64,000 bases of DNA. Source: Niveispirillum sp. SYP-B3756 (GTDB lineage Bacteria > Pseudomonadota > Alphaproteobacteria > Azospirillales > Azospirillaceae). Each line of letters starts with the position of its first letter. Position 1 is the first letter of the stretch. The translations under genes and the position numbers were made by a program. A model generated the notes under the pieces. That model was not told the origin of the DNA and made no database searches. It saw only the letters and a list, made by a program, of their open reading frames with translations. Shown one piece after another: positions 62,346 to 64,000 of the stretch. The stretch is taken from NCBI RefSeq assembly GCF_009495745.1, contig NZ_WIDQ01000005.1, positions 169,233-233,232 of the forward strand, read 5' to 3'.

Positions 62346-63953
62346 TCACATCCGGAACACGCCGAATTTCGCCGGCGGAATGGGCGCGTTCAGCGCCGCC
62401 GACAAAGATAGGCCCAGCACATTACGGGTGTCGGCAGGGTCGATGATGCCATCATCCCACAGCCGGGCAGAGGCGTAATAGGGGTGGCCCTGGCGTTCAT
62501 ATTGCTCCCGGATCGGGGATTTGAATGCCTCTTCATCCTCCGCACTCCAGTCCCTGCCCTGCGCCTCCAGCCCGTCGCGGCGCACGGTGGCCAGCACATT
62601 GGCCGCCTGCTCCCCCCCCATCACGGAGATGCGGGCATTGGGCCACATGAACAAAAAGCGCGGGTTGAAGGCACGACCGCACATGCCGTAATTGCCGGCC
62701 CCGAAACTGCCGCCGATGATCAGCGTCAGTTTCGGCACATTGGCGCAAGCCACCGCCGTCACCAGCTTGGCGCCATCCTTGGCGATGCCGGCATTCTCAT
62801 ATTTCCGGCCCACCATGAAGCCGGTGATGTTCTGCAAGAACAGCAAAGGGATTTTGCGCTGGCAGCACAGTTCAATGAAATGGGCACCCTTCACCGCACT
62901 TTCGCTGAACAGGATGCCATTATTGGCGATGATGCCCACCGGCATCCCCCATAACCGGGCAAAGCCGCAGACCAGTGTGGTGCCATAGTTCGCCTTGAAC
63001 TCATCCAGCTCCGATCCATCAATGATGCGGGCGATGATCTCCCGTACATCATAGGGTTTGCGGGTGTCGGTGGGGATGATGCCGTACAGGTCATCCGCCG
63101 GATAAAGCGGTTCGCGCACCGGCCTGATATCTATCTCCGGGTTCTTCACCCGGTTCAGGTTGCCGACAATGCGTCGCGCGATGCCGAGCGCGTGGCCATC
63201 ATCGCTGGCCAGATGGTCGGCCACGCCGGAGATGCGGGTGTGAACGTCACCGCCACCCAAATCCTCTGCCGACACCACCTCCCCCGTCGCCGCCTTCACC
63301 AAAGGCGGGCCGCCCAGAAAGATGGTGCCCTGGTTCTTCACGATGATGCTTTCATCCGCCATGGCGGGCACATAGGCCCCGCCCGCCGTGCAGGAACCCA
63401 TCACCACGGCGATCTGCGGCACGCCGTTAGCCGACAGGGTGGCCTGATTATAGAAGATGCGACCGAAATGGTCGCGGTCGGGAAATACCTCATCCTGATT
63501 GGGCAGGTTAGCCCCGCCGCTATCCACCAGATAGACGCAAGGCAGGTTGTTTTCCCGGGCGATATCCTGGGCGCGCAGGTGTTTTTTAACCGTCAGCGGA
63601 TAATAGGTGCCACCCTTCACGGTGGCATCATTGGCGACGATCACGCATTCCTGGCCGGCGACCCGCCCGATGCCGGTGATGATACCGGCGGCGGGCACAT
63701 CATCGGCATAAACTTGGTAGGCCGCCAACTGGCTGAATTCCAGGAACGGCGTGCCGGGGTCCAGCAAGGTGCGCACCCGGTCGCGGGGGGAGAGCTTGCC
63801 ACGTGCCAGATGCTTGGCCATCGCCTTCTCCCCCCCGCCCTGGGCGATGCGGGCGACATTGGCACGCAAATCATCCACCTGGGCGCGCATGGACGCGGTG
63901 TTTTCCGCAAAGGCCGGGCTGCGCGGATCGATAGCGGTGGGGAGGATGGGCAT
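62346..63953 (-). CDS. liuB: Methylcrotonyl-CoA carboxylase, carboxyltransferase beta subunit
   Basis: A 535-residue carboxyltransferase that moves CO2 from biotin to 3-methylcrotonyl-CoA. Signature stretches: [76 protein letters not shown] and [20 protein letters not shown]. The length and NYGM motif fit the MCC type. The ATG at 63953 is followed by a normal N-terminus. It is the first liu gene in the window; an isovaleryl-CoA dehydrogenase gene (liuA) would be expected beyond the right edge. Confidence 0.94.
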   Translation of the reverse strand: MPILPTAIDPRSPAFAENTASMRAQVDDLRANVARIAQGGGEKAMAKHLARGKLSPRDRVRTLLDPGTPFLEFSQLAAYQVYADDVPAAGIITGIGRVAGQECVIVANDATVKGGTYYPLTVKKHLRAQDIARENNLPCVYLVDSGGANLPNQDEVFPDRDHFGRIFYNQATLSANGVPQIAVVMGSCTAGGAYVPAMADESIIVKNQGTIFLGGPPLVKAATGEVVSAEDLGGGDVHTRISGVADHLASDDGHALGIARRIVGNLNRVKNPEIDIRPVREPLYPADDLYGIIPTDTRKPYDVREIIARIIDGSELDEFKANYGTTLVCGFARLWGMPVGIIANNGILFSESAVKGAHFIELCCQRKIPLLFLQNITGFMVGRKYENAGIAKDGAKLVTAVACANVPKLTLIIGGSFGAGNYGMCGRAFNPRFLFMWPNARISVMGGEQAANVLATVRRDGLEAQGRDWSAEDEEAFKSPIREQYERQGHPYYASARLWDDGIIDPADTRNVLGLSLSAALNAPIPPAKFGVFRM

Positions 63954-64000
63954 GGGGGGCCTCGCAATGACCGCGCTTGCCTTTTTCCCACCGTCACCCT
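63954..64000. other. Right edge of the window, upstream of liuB
   Basis: Only 47 bp remain. They end in CCGTCACCCT, possibly the beginning of another copy of the GTCACCCCGG-type repeat seen at 28658. Nothing more can be said. Confidence 0.3.

Overview
The window looks like chromosomal DNA from a high-GC alphaproteobacterium, most likely a Rhodospirillales/Azospirillaceae-type organism (inference). The support is a GcrA cell-cycle regulator, a Thermus/Rickettsia-type long isocitrate dehydrogenase, a TssC pair and a TagF-PppA fusion as known from Agrobacterium T6SS loci, and a GC-rich hairpin repeat of the common alphaproteobacterial type. No rRNA, tRNA or CRISPR array was seen.

Layout. (1) 0.4-9.1 kb: an amine/guanidino-compound catabolic island. 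It holds two paralogous TetR regulators, an MFS permease, an aldehyde dehydrogenase, and an overlapping operon of amidase, TetR, flavin amine oxidase and agmatinase-family ureohydrolase. Palindromic operator-like sites flank the first TetR gene and precede the permease. A run of five hairpins separates the two halves. (2) 9.1-18.9 kb: housekeeping and signalling genes: gcrA, icd, a soluble chemoreceptor with a globin-like sensor lacking the usual haem histidine, a VWA (CoxE-like) protein, a polytopic membrane protein, the ergothioneine pair egtB-egtD and a small secreted SCPU-like protein. (3) 19.1-59.6 kb: a complete type VI secretion system with effectors. On the minus strand, reading right to left, are fha, tssJ, tssK, tssL, tssM, tagF-pppA, ppkA, tssA, tssB, tssC, a second tssC, tagJ, tssE, tssF, tssG, clpV and hcp. 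These are followed by a candidate pore-forming effector and two tandem membrane immunity-like genes. On the plus strand are vgrG with a long C-terminal extension, two related DcrB-like proteins, a membrane protein, an Ala/Gly-rich repeat protein, an Eag-type (DUF1795) chaperone and a PAAR-Rhs effector with a GHH-type nuclease tip and an immunity gene. After these comes an array of displaced Rhs tips and immunity genes, damaged by frameshifts and an IS256-family remnant. (4) 59.6-64 kb: the leucine-catabolism genes liuB-liuC-liuD (minus strand). The last residues of liuD are encoded by the outermost Rhs remnant.

How the parts work together. The T6SS genes supply every core component plus threonine-phosphorylation control (PpkA, PppA, Fha). 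Payloads are at both ends: an Hcp-side membrane-active candidate and a VgrG/Rhs-side nuclease with a graveyard of alternative tips. The best candidates for undescribed biology are the Hcp-linked effector with duplicated membrane immunity genes (19098-20996), the VgrG extension and the unassigned genes between vgrG and rhs (46.9-50.9 kb), and the Rhs-tip array running into liuD (56.2-59.6 kb).
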